A DNA stretch of 64,000 nt, taken from positions 2,380,001-2,444,000 of the forward strand of contig NZ_CP051428.1 of the NCBI RefSeq assembly GCF_012676905.1, read 5' to 3'. Position numbers and translations under genes: made by a program. Below, in pieces: positions 1 to 9,063 of the stretch (its first letter is position 1; every line of letters begins with the position of its first letter). A model generated the notes under the pieces. That model saw nothing but the letters and a program-made list of their open reading frames with translations, was not told the DNA's origin and searched no databases. The stretch comes from Paenibacillus albicereus. GTDB lineage: Bacteria > Bacillota > Bacilli > Paenibacillales > Paenibacillaceae.

Positions 1-150
1 TCGTTCATTTTGTCTCTGACCTTCGCCCATCCAGCAAGCCTTGCCATCTAACGCGTCATCTTAGCAAGCTAGGAACCTAGCAGGTCAATCGATTGCTGGA
101 CGCACCCTCGTCGCCAAGCAATCTAATTTAGCTCGGATGAACGCCCTCAT
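1..150. other. non-coding left edge
   Basis: No supported reading frame, RNA gene or clear promoter is visible. The stretch is less GC-rich than the genes that follow and leads directly into the tandem repeat array. Any gene to which it belongs lies outside the window. Confidence 0.5.
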
Positions 151-545
151 GCACGAAGTCGAAAAACTCGGTTAAAGAGTGGTTGGAGGCACGAAGTCGA
201 GGCATTAAGTCGAAAAAATCGAGTTAGAGAGTGGTTGGAGGCACGAAACCGAGGCATTAAGTCGAAAAAATCGAGTTAGAGAGTGGTTGGAGGCACGAAA
301 CCGAGGCATTAAGTCGAAAAAATCGAGTTAAAGAGTGGCTAGAGGCACGAAGTCGAGGCAGCAAGTCGAATTAATCGAGTTACTCGTGTGCCCAGAAGGC
401 GAAACGACTGGAGTTGCGCGGAAAAACCGAGTAACTCGGGTACACGGAAGGCGAAACGACTGGAGTTGAGCGGAAAAACCGAGTAACTCGGGTACACGAA
501 GGCGAAACGATCGGAGTTGCGCGGACTAACCGAGTAACTTGGGTA
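151..545. repeat. 52-bp-period tandem repeat array
   Basis: About seven and a half units follow one another without unique spacers. Full units begin at 189, 241, 293, 345, 395 and 447, and a 51-bp step leads to 498. The left units (type A) carry a TCGAGTTAGAGAG core. The right units (type B) carry a palindromic core CCGAGTAACTCGG at 427-439 and 479-491, with degenerate forms at 375-386 and 530-542. All cores share the same 52-bp register, so A and B look like one array that has diverged along its length. The period is not a multiple of three, which argues against coding. The region from 546 to 757 holds nothing else I recognise. Confidence 0.85.
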
Positions 546-767
546 CATGCAGTCTGGACGCGCGCTTCGTCTTGCAGAGCGACCCGGTCCCGCCTGGTTC
601 CGACAGCATGCGAAGAGGCAACCTCGCGTATACGCAAAAAAGTTGCCACGGTTCCCTTTTTTTCGCAACTTTTCGGGATAGATCGCGTCTAATCGATTGC
701 CTGACTTTGCCAACGTCCACTGCCGCCGGGCGGGCAAGGCGGGTGAATCCGTTTTTCGAGGTGAATG

Positions 768-2282
768 ATGAAAAAAGCAGTTCTGATGCTGGTGTTTTTC
801 GTAGCAGCGTTATCCATGTTCGCTTCGGTCACTTCCGCAGCGAGCAAGGCTCCAAAGCTGTTCCTGAACGGCCTGGAGCTTCAGTCGGCATCGGCGCCGC
901 GGATCGACAAGAGCACGACGTTTATTCCGATCCGTACGGTAGCCGAAGGGATGGGCTTTGACGTAACGTGGGACAAGGCGGCAAAAAAGGCAGTCATACA
1001 TAACGGAGACAGCCTCATCGAGCTCGTCGTCGGCAGCAAGTCGTCCGTCGTCAACGGCTCGAAGATCGTGCTGGCGACGCCGGCGAAGATCGTCGGCAGC
1101 GGAGCGGCCAGCACGACGATGGTGCCCTTGCGGTTCGTGAGCGAGAACATGGGCCTGGAAGTGTACTATGACGCGCCTGCCAAGTCGGTCTATCTGTTCC
1201 AGCCGTCGACGCAGGAGCCTACAGCTCCAGGCACGGACGGCGGCACGGGCCAGCCCGGCACCGGCGGCACCGGCAGCCAGCCGGATCCCGGCACTGGCGG
1301 CACGACTCCGGGCGACGGCGACGGGGGCAGCTCCGGCGGCGGCACGATTCCGGCTGACGCGCAGGCGCTCGTCACGTCGATCCAGTACGACGGCATCGGC
1401 ACGACGAGCATCGCCTATCAGGGCATCGCGACCGTAGGCGAGCCGCAGGTCCTCAGCGGACCCGACCGGATCGTGCTGGACATTCCGGCAGCTGCGTTCG
1501 CGGATGCGTTCACCCCGGGCTACTCGGCGACGACGGCCAAGATGGGCGAGATCGTCACGGACAATTCGCTCGTGACCAAGATCCGCTTCTCCCATTACTC
1601 GGACAAGCCGTCCACGGTCCGGGTCGTCTGGGATCTCCAGGCTGCGGCGCAGTATACGCTCACCAAGTCCGAAGGCCTCCTGCAGCTGAGCGTCCTCGGC
1701 GCGAGCGAGCCGGTTCCTCCGGTTCCGACGACTCCGTCGGGCGACAAAATCTTCAAGGTCGTCATCGACGCGGGACACGGCGACCAAGATCCGGGCGCGA
1801 TCGGCATCACCGGCAAGACGGAGAAATCGTTCAATCTGGCGATCGCCCTCAAGGTGAACGAGCTGCTCAAGAAGGAAGCTCGCATCGAGCCCATCCTGAC
1901 GCGCTCGGACGATACCTTCATCCCCCTGGAAGAGCGGGCGGCCATCGCCAACAGGCTGAACGCGGACGTGTTCATCTCGATTCACGCGAACGCGCTCAAA
2001 GGCTCCTCGGCTTCCGGGACCGAAACCTACTACAATCGAGCGGACAGCAAGACGCTCGCTGACATCATCCAAAAGCATCTGCTCGCTGCGACCGGGCTTC
2101 CGAACCGCAAGGTGCAGACGGCTGGCTTTGTCGTCATCAAGAAAACGACCATGCCGGCGGTGCTGACGGAATCCGGCTTCCTCACGAACAGCAAGGACAA
2201 CGCGATCCTGTTCGACGAGAACAAGCAGAACGAGATCGCGCAAGCGCTCGTCCGCGGAATCAAGGAATATCTGAAGCTGTAA
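768..2282 (+). CDS. N-acetylmuramoyl-L-alanine amidase with stalk and AMIN domains
   Basis: Secreted cell-wall hydrolase that cleaves the amide bond between muramic acid and the stem peptide. The order is a signal peptide (about 1-25), a copper amine oxidase N-terminal-like domain (about 30-140), a Gly/Pro/Thr-rich linker (about 148-195), an AMIN-like domain (about 200-310) and a C-terminal Amidase_3 domain. Zinc ligands fit His337 in DAGHG, Glu352 and His406 in SIHAN; Glu468 in LTESGF is the likely catalytic residue. An ATG also lies at 765, but the GAGGTG ribosome site at 758-763 sits too close to it, so 768 is preferred. The gene is followed after 15 bp by a GerMN lipoprotein gene, probably co-transcribed. 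Confidence 0.9.
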   Translation: MKKAVLMLVFFVAALSMFASVTSAASKAPKLFLNGLELQSASAPRIDKSTTFIPIRTVAEGMGFDVTWDKAAKKAVIHNGDSLIELVVGSKSSVVNGSKIVLATPAKIVGSGAASTTMVPLRFVSENMGLEVYYDAPAKSVYLFQPSTQEPTAPGTDGGTGQPGTGGTGSQPDPGTGGTTPGDGDGGSSGGGTIPADAQALVTSIQYDGIGTTSIAYQGIATVGEPQVLSGPDRIVLDIPAAAFADAFTPGYSATTAKMGEIVTDNSLVTKIRFSHYSDKPSTVRVVWDLQAAAQYTLTKSEGLLQLSVLGASEPVPPVPTTPSGDKIFKVVIDAGHGDQDPGAIGITGKTEKSFNLAIALKVNELLKKEARIEPILTRSDDTFIPLEERAAIANRLNADVFISIHANALKGSSASGTETYYNRADSKTLADIIQKHLLAATGLPNRKVQTAGFVVIKKTTMPAVLTESGFLTNSKDNAILFDENKQNEIAQALVRGIKEYLKL

Positions 2283-2297
2283 GGAGGCGACAAAGCC

Positions 2298-2942
2298 ATG
2301 ATGCAGCCGAAACGAAGGCTTGCGGCGCTGTTGGCCGCTGCTGCCGTCGCCGCCGCGCTCGCGGGCTGCGGCGCCAAAGCGCCGGAGAGCGGAGGAGCGG
2401 GGGCGTCCAGCCCGTCGCCTTCTCCATCTCCATCGCCTGCCGCGTCCGCGTCCCCATCGTTGCCGCCGTCTTCGCAGACGGCCGAAGGCTCCGGCGAAGG
2501 AGCTTCGGCCGGCGCAGGGACGGAGGCGGGCATGAAGAAAGCGACGATCAAGATTTACCAGACCGATGCCGAGCTGCTCGGGCTCAAGGAGTTCAAAGCG
2601 GAGATCGAATACGAAGACGCTGCGGGCAAGCTGGCCGCCGCGCTGAAGGCGCTCGCCGGAGCGGATCGCGACGGCCACCAGTCCTTATGGCAAGGCGTGG
2701 AGTTCCGTTCCGTGCAGCTCAAGGACGGCGCGGCGCAGGTCGATCTGACCTTGCCGGACGAAGCCCGCCTGGGCGGACCGGGAGAGCAGCTTGCCATCGA
2801 CTCGCTGGCGCGCACGACGTTCCAATTTCCCGAGATCCAGTCGCTGGACGTGACCGTGGACGGCGAGGCCGTCGAGAGCCTGATGGGCCACGTCGAGCTG
2901 CAGCATCCGATCTTGCGCGATTCGTACGAAAGCACTCCATAA
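2298..2942 (+). CDS. GerMN-domain lipoprotein
   Basis: A lipoprotein signal ends in the lipobox LAGC (Cys about residue 24). A Pro/Ser/Ala-rich spacer follows, then one GerMN domain from about residue 80 to the end. In B. subtilis, GerM carries two such domains and acts in sporulation and germination; this protein has one, so its exact role is unknown. AAGGAGG at 2281-2287 overlaps the stop of the amidase gene and lies 10 bp before the ATG, indicating translational coupling and a shared role at the cell envelope. Confidence 0.8.
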   Translation: MMQPKRRLAALLAAAAVAAALAGCGAKAPESGGAGASSPSPSPSPSPAASASPSLPPSSQTAEGSGEGASAGAGTEAGMKKATIKIYQTDAELLGLKEFKAEIEYEDAAGKLAAALKALAGADRDGHQSLWQGVEFRSVQLKDGAAQVDLTLPDEARLGGPGEQLAIDSLARTTFQFPEIQSLDVTVDGEAVESLMGHVELQHPILRDSYESTP

Positions 2943-2987
2943 GCGCCGTTTTGTTTTCATTCCATTCATAGGGGAGAGCCGGAACAG

Positions 2988-5693
2988 ATGCCACTGAGTA
3001 CAAAAGCTTATCGATTCGCCACGGGCATGATCGCCCTCTCCCTCCTGGCTGGAGGACCTGCCGCTGCTAACGCAGCGGCTTCTTCCGTGTCCGGAGGGAC
3101 AGCCGCGGCCGCAGCGGCCGGATCCTTTTTCTCCGACGTCAAGATCGGACACTGGGCGGAGCGCAGCATCATGAAGCTGGCTCTGCAAGGCATCATCGTC
3201 GGCAACCAGGGGCAGTTCCGCCCGTCGGCTTCCGTGAGCCGCCAGGAAGCCGTCGTCATGGCGCTGCGCTTCATGGGCAAGGAGAAGGAGATCGACGCCT
3301 CGCAGGCGGTCGTCTTCCCGGATTCGTTCCGGGTGAACAACTACTACAAGCCGTATGTCGTGCTGGCGCTGAAGCTCGGCCTGCTGAGTCAGGAAGAGGA
3401 GTTCAAGCTGGCCGACTCCCAGCCGAAGCAGGAGTGGGGCGCCTCTGCGGCATCGCGCGAATGGATCACGAAGCTCATCGTTCGCGCCGCGGGCAAGCAG
3501 CAGCTGGCCCAGGAGCTGGCCGCCAAAAGCTCCGGCTTCCAGGACGCCTCCGCCATCAGCGCCGGTTATGCCGGCTATGTCAACGCCGGCGTATCGCTCG
3601 GACTCGTCAAAGGCGTGACGGCGCAGAAATTCGACCCCGTCTCGGCGGTCAACCGCGCCTCGGCGGCTACGCTGTTCAGCCGAGCGCAGACGCTGGCTCC
3701 CGTTTCCTACCCAGGCGAGACGGAGGGCGTGCTCACGGCAGTTAGCGGAACGACCGCGACGGTGTATACCGATGACGGATTCCGTACGTTCAATCTCGCC
3801 GCGGATGCCCGCTTCTACCGCTTCGACGGCGAGACGGCGCTGAAGTCCTCGGCCGAGCTGCAGCTGTACACGCATGTGCAGGTGCTGGGCGGCGGCACGG
3901 ACGCGCTTTACGTGGAGCAGACCGACACGGAGCAGCAGGTCAAGTCGACCGAAGGCACGATCAAGCAGATCGCTGCGGGCCAGAATACGATATGGCTGTG
4001 GGACGGACAGAACATGATCGGCGTCACCTACGACTCGTCGCTCGCGATCAAGTCTCAGGAAGGCGCGAAGCTGGAGCTGGCCGATCTCAAGACGGACAGC
4101 CAGGTCATCGTCAAGACGGATACGTTCCGCGACAAGCCGGGCGCGCTCGAGATCGTCGTCAAGTCGGCTCCGGTCTCCAAGGAAGGCAGCGGCACCGTCG
4201 CGGCCGCGGCCAGCGGCATGCTGACGGTCAAGACGTCGACGGGCGCCGACGAGACGTGGCCGGGAGCGGCAGGACTCGTCGTGCTCGGCTGGGACGGCCG
4301 CGCGCTGGAGGGAGGCCTGGCCGGCCTGACGGCGGGCGATGCGGTAAGCTACTCCGTCAAGGACAGCCAGGTCGTGTCGGTCAAGGTGACGGATACGACG
4401 GTGCGCGGCGCGAGCGGCTCGTTCAGCGCGTTTACAGGAGACATCCTTACCTACACGTCCAACGGCAAGCTGCAGTCGAGCTATCTGGCGGACAACGTGA
4501 CGCTGACGATTCCGGGCGTGGAGCAGCCGGTGCTCGGCGACCTGTACAAGGATGACCAGCTGGAGCTGTCGCTCGACGCGGCAGGCAAGGTGACGTCGAT
4601 CACGGTCAAGAACCGTTCGCTGACGACGCTGACCGGGGCGGAGGTGCTTAGCTACAGTCCCGAGCAGAAGGCTCTTACCGTCAAGGGCACGAACGGCAAG
4701 CTCGCGGCGCTGCAGGTGACGGACAAGACGCGCGTCGAGCTGAACGGCACGACCGTGCCGCTAGCGACGGCGACAGGTATGCTCCGCCAGGGGCAGCGCG
4801 TGACGGTCGGCTATTCCGGCAGCGACGCCGTGCTCATCCGTTTCGTCTACCAGTACTCCGGCACGATCGGCCTGCTCAACACGGCGACCAAGACGCTGGC
4901 GCTGTCGCTGGACGACGGCACGTCGGCGACGCTTCCGTTCGACGCGCTCTCGGTCGACTGGTACGGCAAGAGCGGCGCGACGATCGCCGACGTCAAGGTC
5001 GGCATGCGCGTTACCGCCAGCCTGGACACGAACCAAGCCAAGGCGACGAGCCTGCGGGTCCATCAGGGCGTGCAGTACAAAATCTCGTCGGTCGATGCGG
5101 CGAACAAGATCCTCGGCCTGCAGCCGGCGTCCGGCAGTGGCATCGCGCTCAGCGCGGGCAGCCTGCCGCTCCGAGGCGACGACGGCGCGACGGTTCCATT
5201 CGCCTCGCTGGCGGCGGGCGGCACGGTCAACGTCACCTATGCGGGCCAGACGCCTTCGTCGCTCACGCTTGTGACGGTCCGCTACGGCGTCGTCACGCAG
5301 GTCGGTGGCAGCTCCGTCACCGTGCAGGAATACGGCGGCTCGGCACGCACGATCGAGCTCGGCAGCGGCTACAGCATCGTTAAGAACGGAGCCGTTAGCG
5401 GCAGCGTCGCGGCGCTGGCCGCAGGCGATCGTGTCGAGACTCGCAAAAGCGCCGACGGAGCCGTCGTCATCGAAGCGAATGCGGGCGTCAAGAAGACGTT
5501 CTGGAAAATGGAGAACGGCCAGCTGCTCGTGAAGCGCGCCTCGCTGACCGACAACAGCTACCGCTTCACGCTCGCCGAAGGCGCGGCCGTCACCGCCAGC
5601 GGGCAGCCAATCGCGCTCGGCGCCCTAGCCGATGGCGACGCCGTCACGCTGTATGTGTTCGGAGGCAAGCTGCTGGAGGTCGTCAAAGGCTGA
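2988..5693 (+). CDS. S-layer homology domain protein
   Basis: Secreted 901-residue protein. After a signal peptide (about 1-30) come three SLH-type segments (about 46-100, 100-160 and 180-235), with recognisable motifs such as FFSDVKIGHWAERSI and FQDASAISAGYAGYV. SLH modules anchor proteins to pyruvylated secondary wall polymer. The remaining roughly 650 residues are Thr/Ser/Gly/Val-rich, probably beta-sandwich repeats without a recognisable catalytic motif. A GGGGAGA ribosome site lies 10 bp before the ATG. A strong terminator follows. A structural or anchoring wall role is an inference from the domains. Confidence 0.85.
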   Translation: MPLSTKAYRFATGMIALSLLAGGPAAANAAASSVSGGTAAAAAAGSFFSDVKIGHWAERSIMKLALQGIIVGNQGQFRPSASVSRQEAVVMALRFMGKEKEIDASQAVVFPDSFRVNNYYKPYVVLALKLGLLSQEEEFKLADSQPKQEWGASAASREWITKLIVRAAGKQQLAQELAAKSSGFQDASAISAGYAGYVNAGVSLGLVKGVTAQKFDPVSAVNRASAATLFSRAQTLAPVSYPGETEGVLTAVSGTTATVYTDDGFRTFNLAADARFYRFDGETALKSSAELQLYTHVQVLGGGTDALYVEQTDTEQQVKSTEGTIKQIAAGQNTIWLWDGQNMIGVTYDSSLAIKSQEGAKLELADLKTDSQVIVKTDTFRDKPGALEIVVKSAPVSKEGSGTVAAAASGMLTVKTSTGADETWPGAAGLVVLGWDGRALEGGLAGLTAGDAVSYSVKDSQVVSVKVTDTTVRGASGSFSAFTGDILTYTSNGKLQSSYLADNVTLTIPGVEQPVLGDLYKDDQLELSLDAAGKVTSITVKNRSLTTLTGAEVLSYSPEQKALTVKGTNGKLAALQVTDKTRVELNGTTVPLATATGMLRQGQRVTVGYSGSDAVLIRFVYQYSGTIGLLNTATKTLALSLDDGTSATLPFDALSVDWYGKSGATIADVKVGMRVTASLDTNQAKATSLRVHQGVQYKISSVDAANKILGLQPASGSGIALSAGSLPLRGDDGATVPFASLAAGGTVNVTYAGQTPSSLTLVTVRYGVVTQVGGSSVTVQEYGGSARTIELGSGYSIVKNGAVSGSVAALAAGDRVETRKSADGAVVIEANAGVKKTFWKMENGQLLVKRASLTDNSYRFTLAEGAAVTASGQPIALGALADGDAVTLYVFGGKLLEVVKG

Positions 5694-5714
5694 AAACCGA
5701 AGATTTTCGCAACA

Positions 5715-5740
5715 AAGCGCCGCGAGGCGCTTCTTTTTTT
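5715..5740 (+). terminator. rho-independent terminator after SLH gene
   Basis: Perfect 7-bp stem AAGCGCC/GGCGCTT with a GCGA loop, followed by C and seven T residues. Confidence 0.9.
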
Positions 5741-5760
5741 GCGCGTAAAGCCTTTTTCGG

Positions 5761-5789
5761 TTGCGCCGGACGGACAGATTCGGTACACT
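5761..5789 (+). promoter_or_regulatory. possible sigma-A promoter of nth
   Basis: TTGCGC and TACACT are separated by 17 bp, directly after the preceding terminator and about 35 bp before the endonuclease start. The -35 element matches consensus in only three positions. Confidence 0.4.
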
Positions 5790-5824
5790 TTGAACGATAG
5801 TGCAACTAGGGAGAGAGCGTTCCA

Positions 5825-6532
5825 ATGAAAGCTTCCGATAAAATCCGGTTCATTCTAGACACGATGGCCGAGCTGTTTCCGGACGCGCATTGCGAGCTGA
5901 ACCACGAGAACGCGTTCGAGCTGACGATCGCGGTGCTGCTGTCCGCGCAGTGCACGGACGAGACGGTGAACCGCGTGACGGCGGATCTGTTCCGCAAATA
6001 CCGCTCGCCGGAGGATTACCTTCAGGTCGAGCTGGCCGAGCTGGAGCAGGACATCCGGCGCATCGGCCTGTTCCGCACCAAGGCCGCGAACATCCAGAAG
6101 CTGTGCCGGATCGTGCTGGAGCGGCACGGCGGCGATGTTCCCCGCACGCATGAGGAGCTGACCGAGCTGCCCGGCGTCGGGCGCAAGACGGCCAACGTCG
6201 TCGTCAGCAACGCGTTCGGCGTGCCGGCGATCGCGGTGGATACGCATGTGGAGCGGGTGTCCAAGCGGCTCGGGCTGGCCAAGCCCGACGATTCCGTGCT
6301 TGAGGTCGAGAAGAAGCTGATGCGCCGCGTTCCCCGCGAGGAATGGACGCTGACCCATCATCGCTTCATCTTTTTCGGGCGCTACCATTGCAAGGCCCAG
6401 CAGCCCAAATGCGACATCTGCCCGCTCATCGAGCTGTGCAAGGAAGGCCAGCGGCGCATGAAGGCGGTCCCCGCTGCCAAGCCTAGATCCAAGAAGGAAG
6501 CCGCCGCGAGGCGCGAGGCTTCCAACCTTTAA
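5825..6532 (+). CDS. nth: endonuclease III
   Basis: DNA glycosylase/AP lyase of base-excision repair acting on oxidised pyrimidines. The helix-hairpin-helix LPGVGRKTA contains the catalytic Lys121, and Asp139 lies in AVDTHVER; these match E. coli Lys120 and Asp138. The C-terminal [4Fe-4S] cluster motif is complete with Cys189, Cys196, Cys199 and Cys205 (C-x6-C-x2-C-x5-C). The length of 235 residues is close to the usual size, with a slightly longer basic tail. A GGGAGAG ribosome site precedes the ATG. The small gene at 6550 follows after 17 bp and is probably co-transcribed. Confidence 0.96.
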   Translation: MKASDKIRFILDTMAELFPDAHCELNHENAFELTIAVLLSAQCTDETVNRVTADLFRKYRSPEDYLQVELAELEQDIRRIGLFRTKAANIQKLCRIVLERHGGDVPRTHEELTELPGVGRKTANVVVSNAFGVPAIAVDTHVERVSKRLGLAKPDDSVLEVEKKLMRRVPREEWTLTHHRFIFFGRYHCKAQQPKCDICPLIELCKEGQRRMKAVPAAKPRSKKEAAARREASNL

Positions 6533-6549
6533 GCGAAGGATGATGAACA

Positions 6550-6831
6550 ATGAAATGCATCAGCGTATTCACGAATGACTTCGGTCTGTTCTCCGATATC
6601 TACGAGCAGGTGATGGAAGCTCCTCCGGGAGAGAACGAGGATCTCGTCATCGAAGGCGTCACGGTAAGCGGCTCCGGCGATCTGCCGGCCCAATACCTGG
6701 AGCGCATGCGCCAGAAGCCGGAGGTCGTCGTCATGCGCGAGAAGCAGCGTAACATCACGATCCTGCAGCACGGCAATGTGTTCGAGATCTGCATCCCGAC
6801 GGATGAGGATGAGGAAGCGCCGGCCGTCTAA
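6550..6831 (+). CDS. small conserved-looking protein of unknown function
   Basis: 93-residue acidic soluble protein that I cannot assign. It starts MKCISVFTNDFG and ends in an Asp/Glu cluster; there is no signal peptide, membrane segment or cysteine motif. A GAAGGA ribosome site lies about 9 bp before the ATG. It follows nth closely and ends just before a strong terminator, so the two probably form one transcript. Codon use is like that of its neighbours, which supports it being real. Confidence 0.7.
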   Translation: MKCISVFTNDFGLFSDIYEQVMEAPPGENEDLVIEGVTVSGSGDLPAQYLERMRQKPEVVVMREKQRNITILQHGNVFEICIPTDEDEEAPAV

Positions 6832-6877
6832 GCCGGAGCTGACGCCTGCCGATGCGCAGGCGGTTCGATTGCAGCAT

Positions 6878-6910
6878 CAGCCGTCCCTGCCGCCCGGGGA
6901 CGGCTGTTTT
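6878..6910 (+). terminator. rho-independent terminator
   Basis: Ten-base-pair stem CAGCCGTCCC/GGGACGGCTG (6878-6887 with 6897-6906), loop of nine, followed by TTTT and a second T run. Confidence 0.85.
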
Positions 6911-6966
6911 GCGCTTTTTGGGTCATAGACAGATCCGGCGGGCGAAGCGGAGAGGAGAATGGCGAC

Positions 6967-9063
6967 ATGGCTCATGGGGAAGCAGCAACGTTGCGCAAAG
7001 GCCAGGAGGAAGCCGAGCAGCTCGGCCGATCGGCGGAGAAGCTGGCTGCCTTGCTTCGCGAGCAGGGTGAACAGGAGCTGGCGGGAAGAGCCCGCCAGCT
7101 GGAGGAGAAGCTGGAGGCCGGACGGCTGTCGGTCGCGTTCTGCGGCCATTTCTCGGCGGGCAAGTCGACGCTCGTCAACGCGCTGTGCGGCGTGCGGCTG
7201 CTGCCGTCCAGCCCGATTCCGACCAGCGCCAACGTCGTGACGATCGCGTCGGGAGAGCCGGCGCGGGCGGTCATCCAGGCGGTCGTGGACGGGGAGGAGC
7301 GGACGATCGAGGCCGACCCGCTGCGGCTGGAGGACTATTGCAAGAACGGGGAGGTCTTCCGCAGCGTCGATCTGATCTACCCGGCGACCGGCTTCGGCCG
7401 GCAGACGACGCTGCTCGATACGCCGGGCATCGACTCGACCGACGACGCTCACCGGATGGCGACCGAGTCGGCGCTGCATCTGGCCGATGTCGTGTTCTAC
7501 GTGATGGACTACAACCATGTCCAGTCGGAGATCAACTTCGAGTTCGCCAAAGGGCTGAAGGACTGGGGCAAGCCGCTCTATCTGATCGTCAATCAGATCG
7601 ACAAGCATCGCGAAGAGGAGCTTCCGTTCGCCGAGTACAAGCGCAGCGTGGAAGAGGCGTTCCGCAGCTGGCATCTGGAGCCGGCGGGCACGCTCTATCT
7701 GTCGCTGCGCGAGCCGGACCATCCGCAGAGCCAGTTCGACGAGCTCAAGCGGCTGCTCGCGGAGCTGGAGGGGCAGCACTCGGAGCTGGCCGTCTGGAGC
7801 GTGCATGCCTCGCTCCGCCATCTCGCCCGCAGCTGGCTGAAGCAGCGGCTGGAAGGCGAAGAAGCCGAGCGGGAGCGGCTCGGGCTTGAGGCCGGACCGG
7901 AGGAGGAGCGTGCCGGCCTCGAAGCCGCGATGCGGGAGCTGGAGCAGGCCGCGGACGGAGCGGTGAGGGGTCCGCAAGCGCTGGAGGCTTCGCTGCAGGC
8001 GGACATCGGCAAGATTCTCGACAACGCCAACCTGATGCCGGCGGCCACCCGGGACATCGCCGCCTTGTTCCTGGAGAGCCGCAAGCCGGGGTTCAAGACG
8101 GGCCTGCTGTTCGCTGCGGCCAAGACGGCGGCGGAGCAGGAGCGGCGCGCTACGGCGTTCGAGGAGGAGCTCGGCCGTCAGGTGCAGGCGGAGGCCGTCT
8201 GGCATCTGGCCGATCTGCTGCGCAAGGCGGCGGATCGCGAAGGGCTGCAGGGACCGGAGCGCCAGCAGTGGGAAAGCGGCCTCGAGTCGGCGCTCGCCTG
8301 GCGGCCCGATGCCGCTTGGCTGGCGGCGCAGGTGAGCGGCGGCGCCGTGTTCGGGGGCGAGTACACGATCGTCTACTGCCGCGATGCCGCCGCGCAGATC
8401 AAGGCGCAGCTGAAGCGCGGCGCCTATGATGCGGCCGCGTCGCTCGCGGCTGCCGCGCGGCCGCGCTACGTCGCAGCGGCCGAGGCGGCGCGCGCCGAGC
8501 TGGCCGCGCTCGGCGGCCAGGCTGCGGCGCTCGCGGGCCTCGCCGCGCTCGGCGAGGCCGCCGCGCAGCGCGAGGCGCGCGCGCAGGCGCTGCTGCCTGC
8601 GGCGCCCGCGCGTCCGGCGCTGCCGGCGCGCCGCAGGCGCGCGACGCCGCAGCAGCAGCCTCCGCAGGCCGCGGCAGCGCCGCCGCGCCGGAGCCTGCGG
8701 CCGCCTCGGCGCCGGCCGCAGGCGCGCGCCGCGCCGCAGCGGCCGCCGGCGCAGCCGCCGCAGGCGCGCTCGCGCCGCAGCGTGCGGCCGCCGCGCGCCT
8801 GCGCGCGGCGGCGGAGCTGCTCGCGCCGGAGCCGGCGCTGGCCGCGGCGGCGGAGGCGATGCGCGCCCGCGCCGAGCGCCTCGGCGCGAGCCGCTTCACG
8901 ATCGCGCTGTTCGGCGCGTTCAGCGCGGGCAAGTCCTCGCTCGCCAACGCGCTCATCGGCGAGCGGGCGCTGCCCGTGTCGCCGAATCCGACGACCGCGG
9001 CGATCAACCGCATTCTCGCGCCGACGGAGGAGCAGCCGCACGGCACGGCCCGCGTCAGCATGA
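6967..9063 (+). CDS. dynA: dynamin-family GTPase, N-terminal half (frame broken)
   Basis: First GTPase unit of a DynA-type bacterial dynamin, a membrane-remodelling GTPase that tethers and fuses membranes. G1 is GHFSAGKST (about 60-68), G3 DTPGID (about 151), G4 NQID (about 209), followed by coiled-coil-rich helices. The start at 6967 has AGAGGAG nine bases upstream. Real coding ends around 8600-8640. Beyond that this frame becomes an Arg/Pro/Ala-rich nonsense tail, while the dynamin sequence continues one frame earlier to 10661. Together the two parts give about 1230 codons, near the roughly 1190 residues of B. subtilis DynA. Either one base is missing in the sequence, or the gene is broken or recoded. 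Confidence 0.75.
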   Translation: MAHGEAATLRKGQEEAEQLGRSAEKLAALLREQGEQELAGRARQLEEKLEAGRLSVAFCGHFSAGKSTLVNALCGVRLLPSSPIPTSANVVTIASGEPARAVIQAVVDGEERTIEADPLRLEDYCKNGEVFRSVDLIYPATGFGRQTTLLDTPGIDSTDDAHRMATESALHLADVVFYVMDYNHVQSEINFEFAKGLKDWGKPLYLIVNQIDKHREEELPFAEYKRSVEEAFRSWHLEPAGTLYLSLREPDHPQSQFDELKRLLAELEGQHSELAVWSVHASLRHLARSWLKQRLEGEEAERERLGLEAGPEEERAGLEAAMRELEQAADGAVRGPQALEASLQADIGKILDNANLMPAATRDIAALFLESRKPGFKTGLLFAAAKTAAEQERRATAFEEELGRQVQAEAVWHLADLLRKAADREGLQGPERQQWESGLESALAWRPDAAWLAAQVSGGAVFGGEYTIVYCRDAAAQIKAQLKRGAYDAAASLAAAARPRYVAAAEAARAELAALGGQAAALAGLAALGEAAAQREARAQALLPAAPARPALPARRRRATPQQQPPQAAAAPPRRSLRPPRRRPQARAAPQRPPAQPPQARSRRSVRPPRACARRRSCSRRSRRWPRRRRRCAPAPSASARAASRSRCSARSARASPRSPTRSSASGRCPCRRIRRPRRSTAFSRRRRSSRTARPASA

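Noticed and set aside
151-545. CRISPR array
   Set aside because: Units are contiguous at 52 bp with gradual divergence and no unique spacers, and no cas gene is near.
339-737. Minus-strand frame with YPSYSV-type peptide repeats
   Set aside because: It is the translation of the 52/51-bp non-coding repeat; the frame changes with unit length and no ribosome site is present.
810-2678. Large Arg-rich minus-strand frame
   Set aside because: Shadow of the amidase and GerMN genes; composition is typical of an antisense frame.
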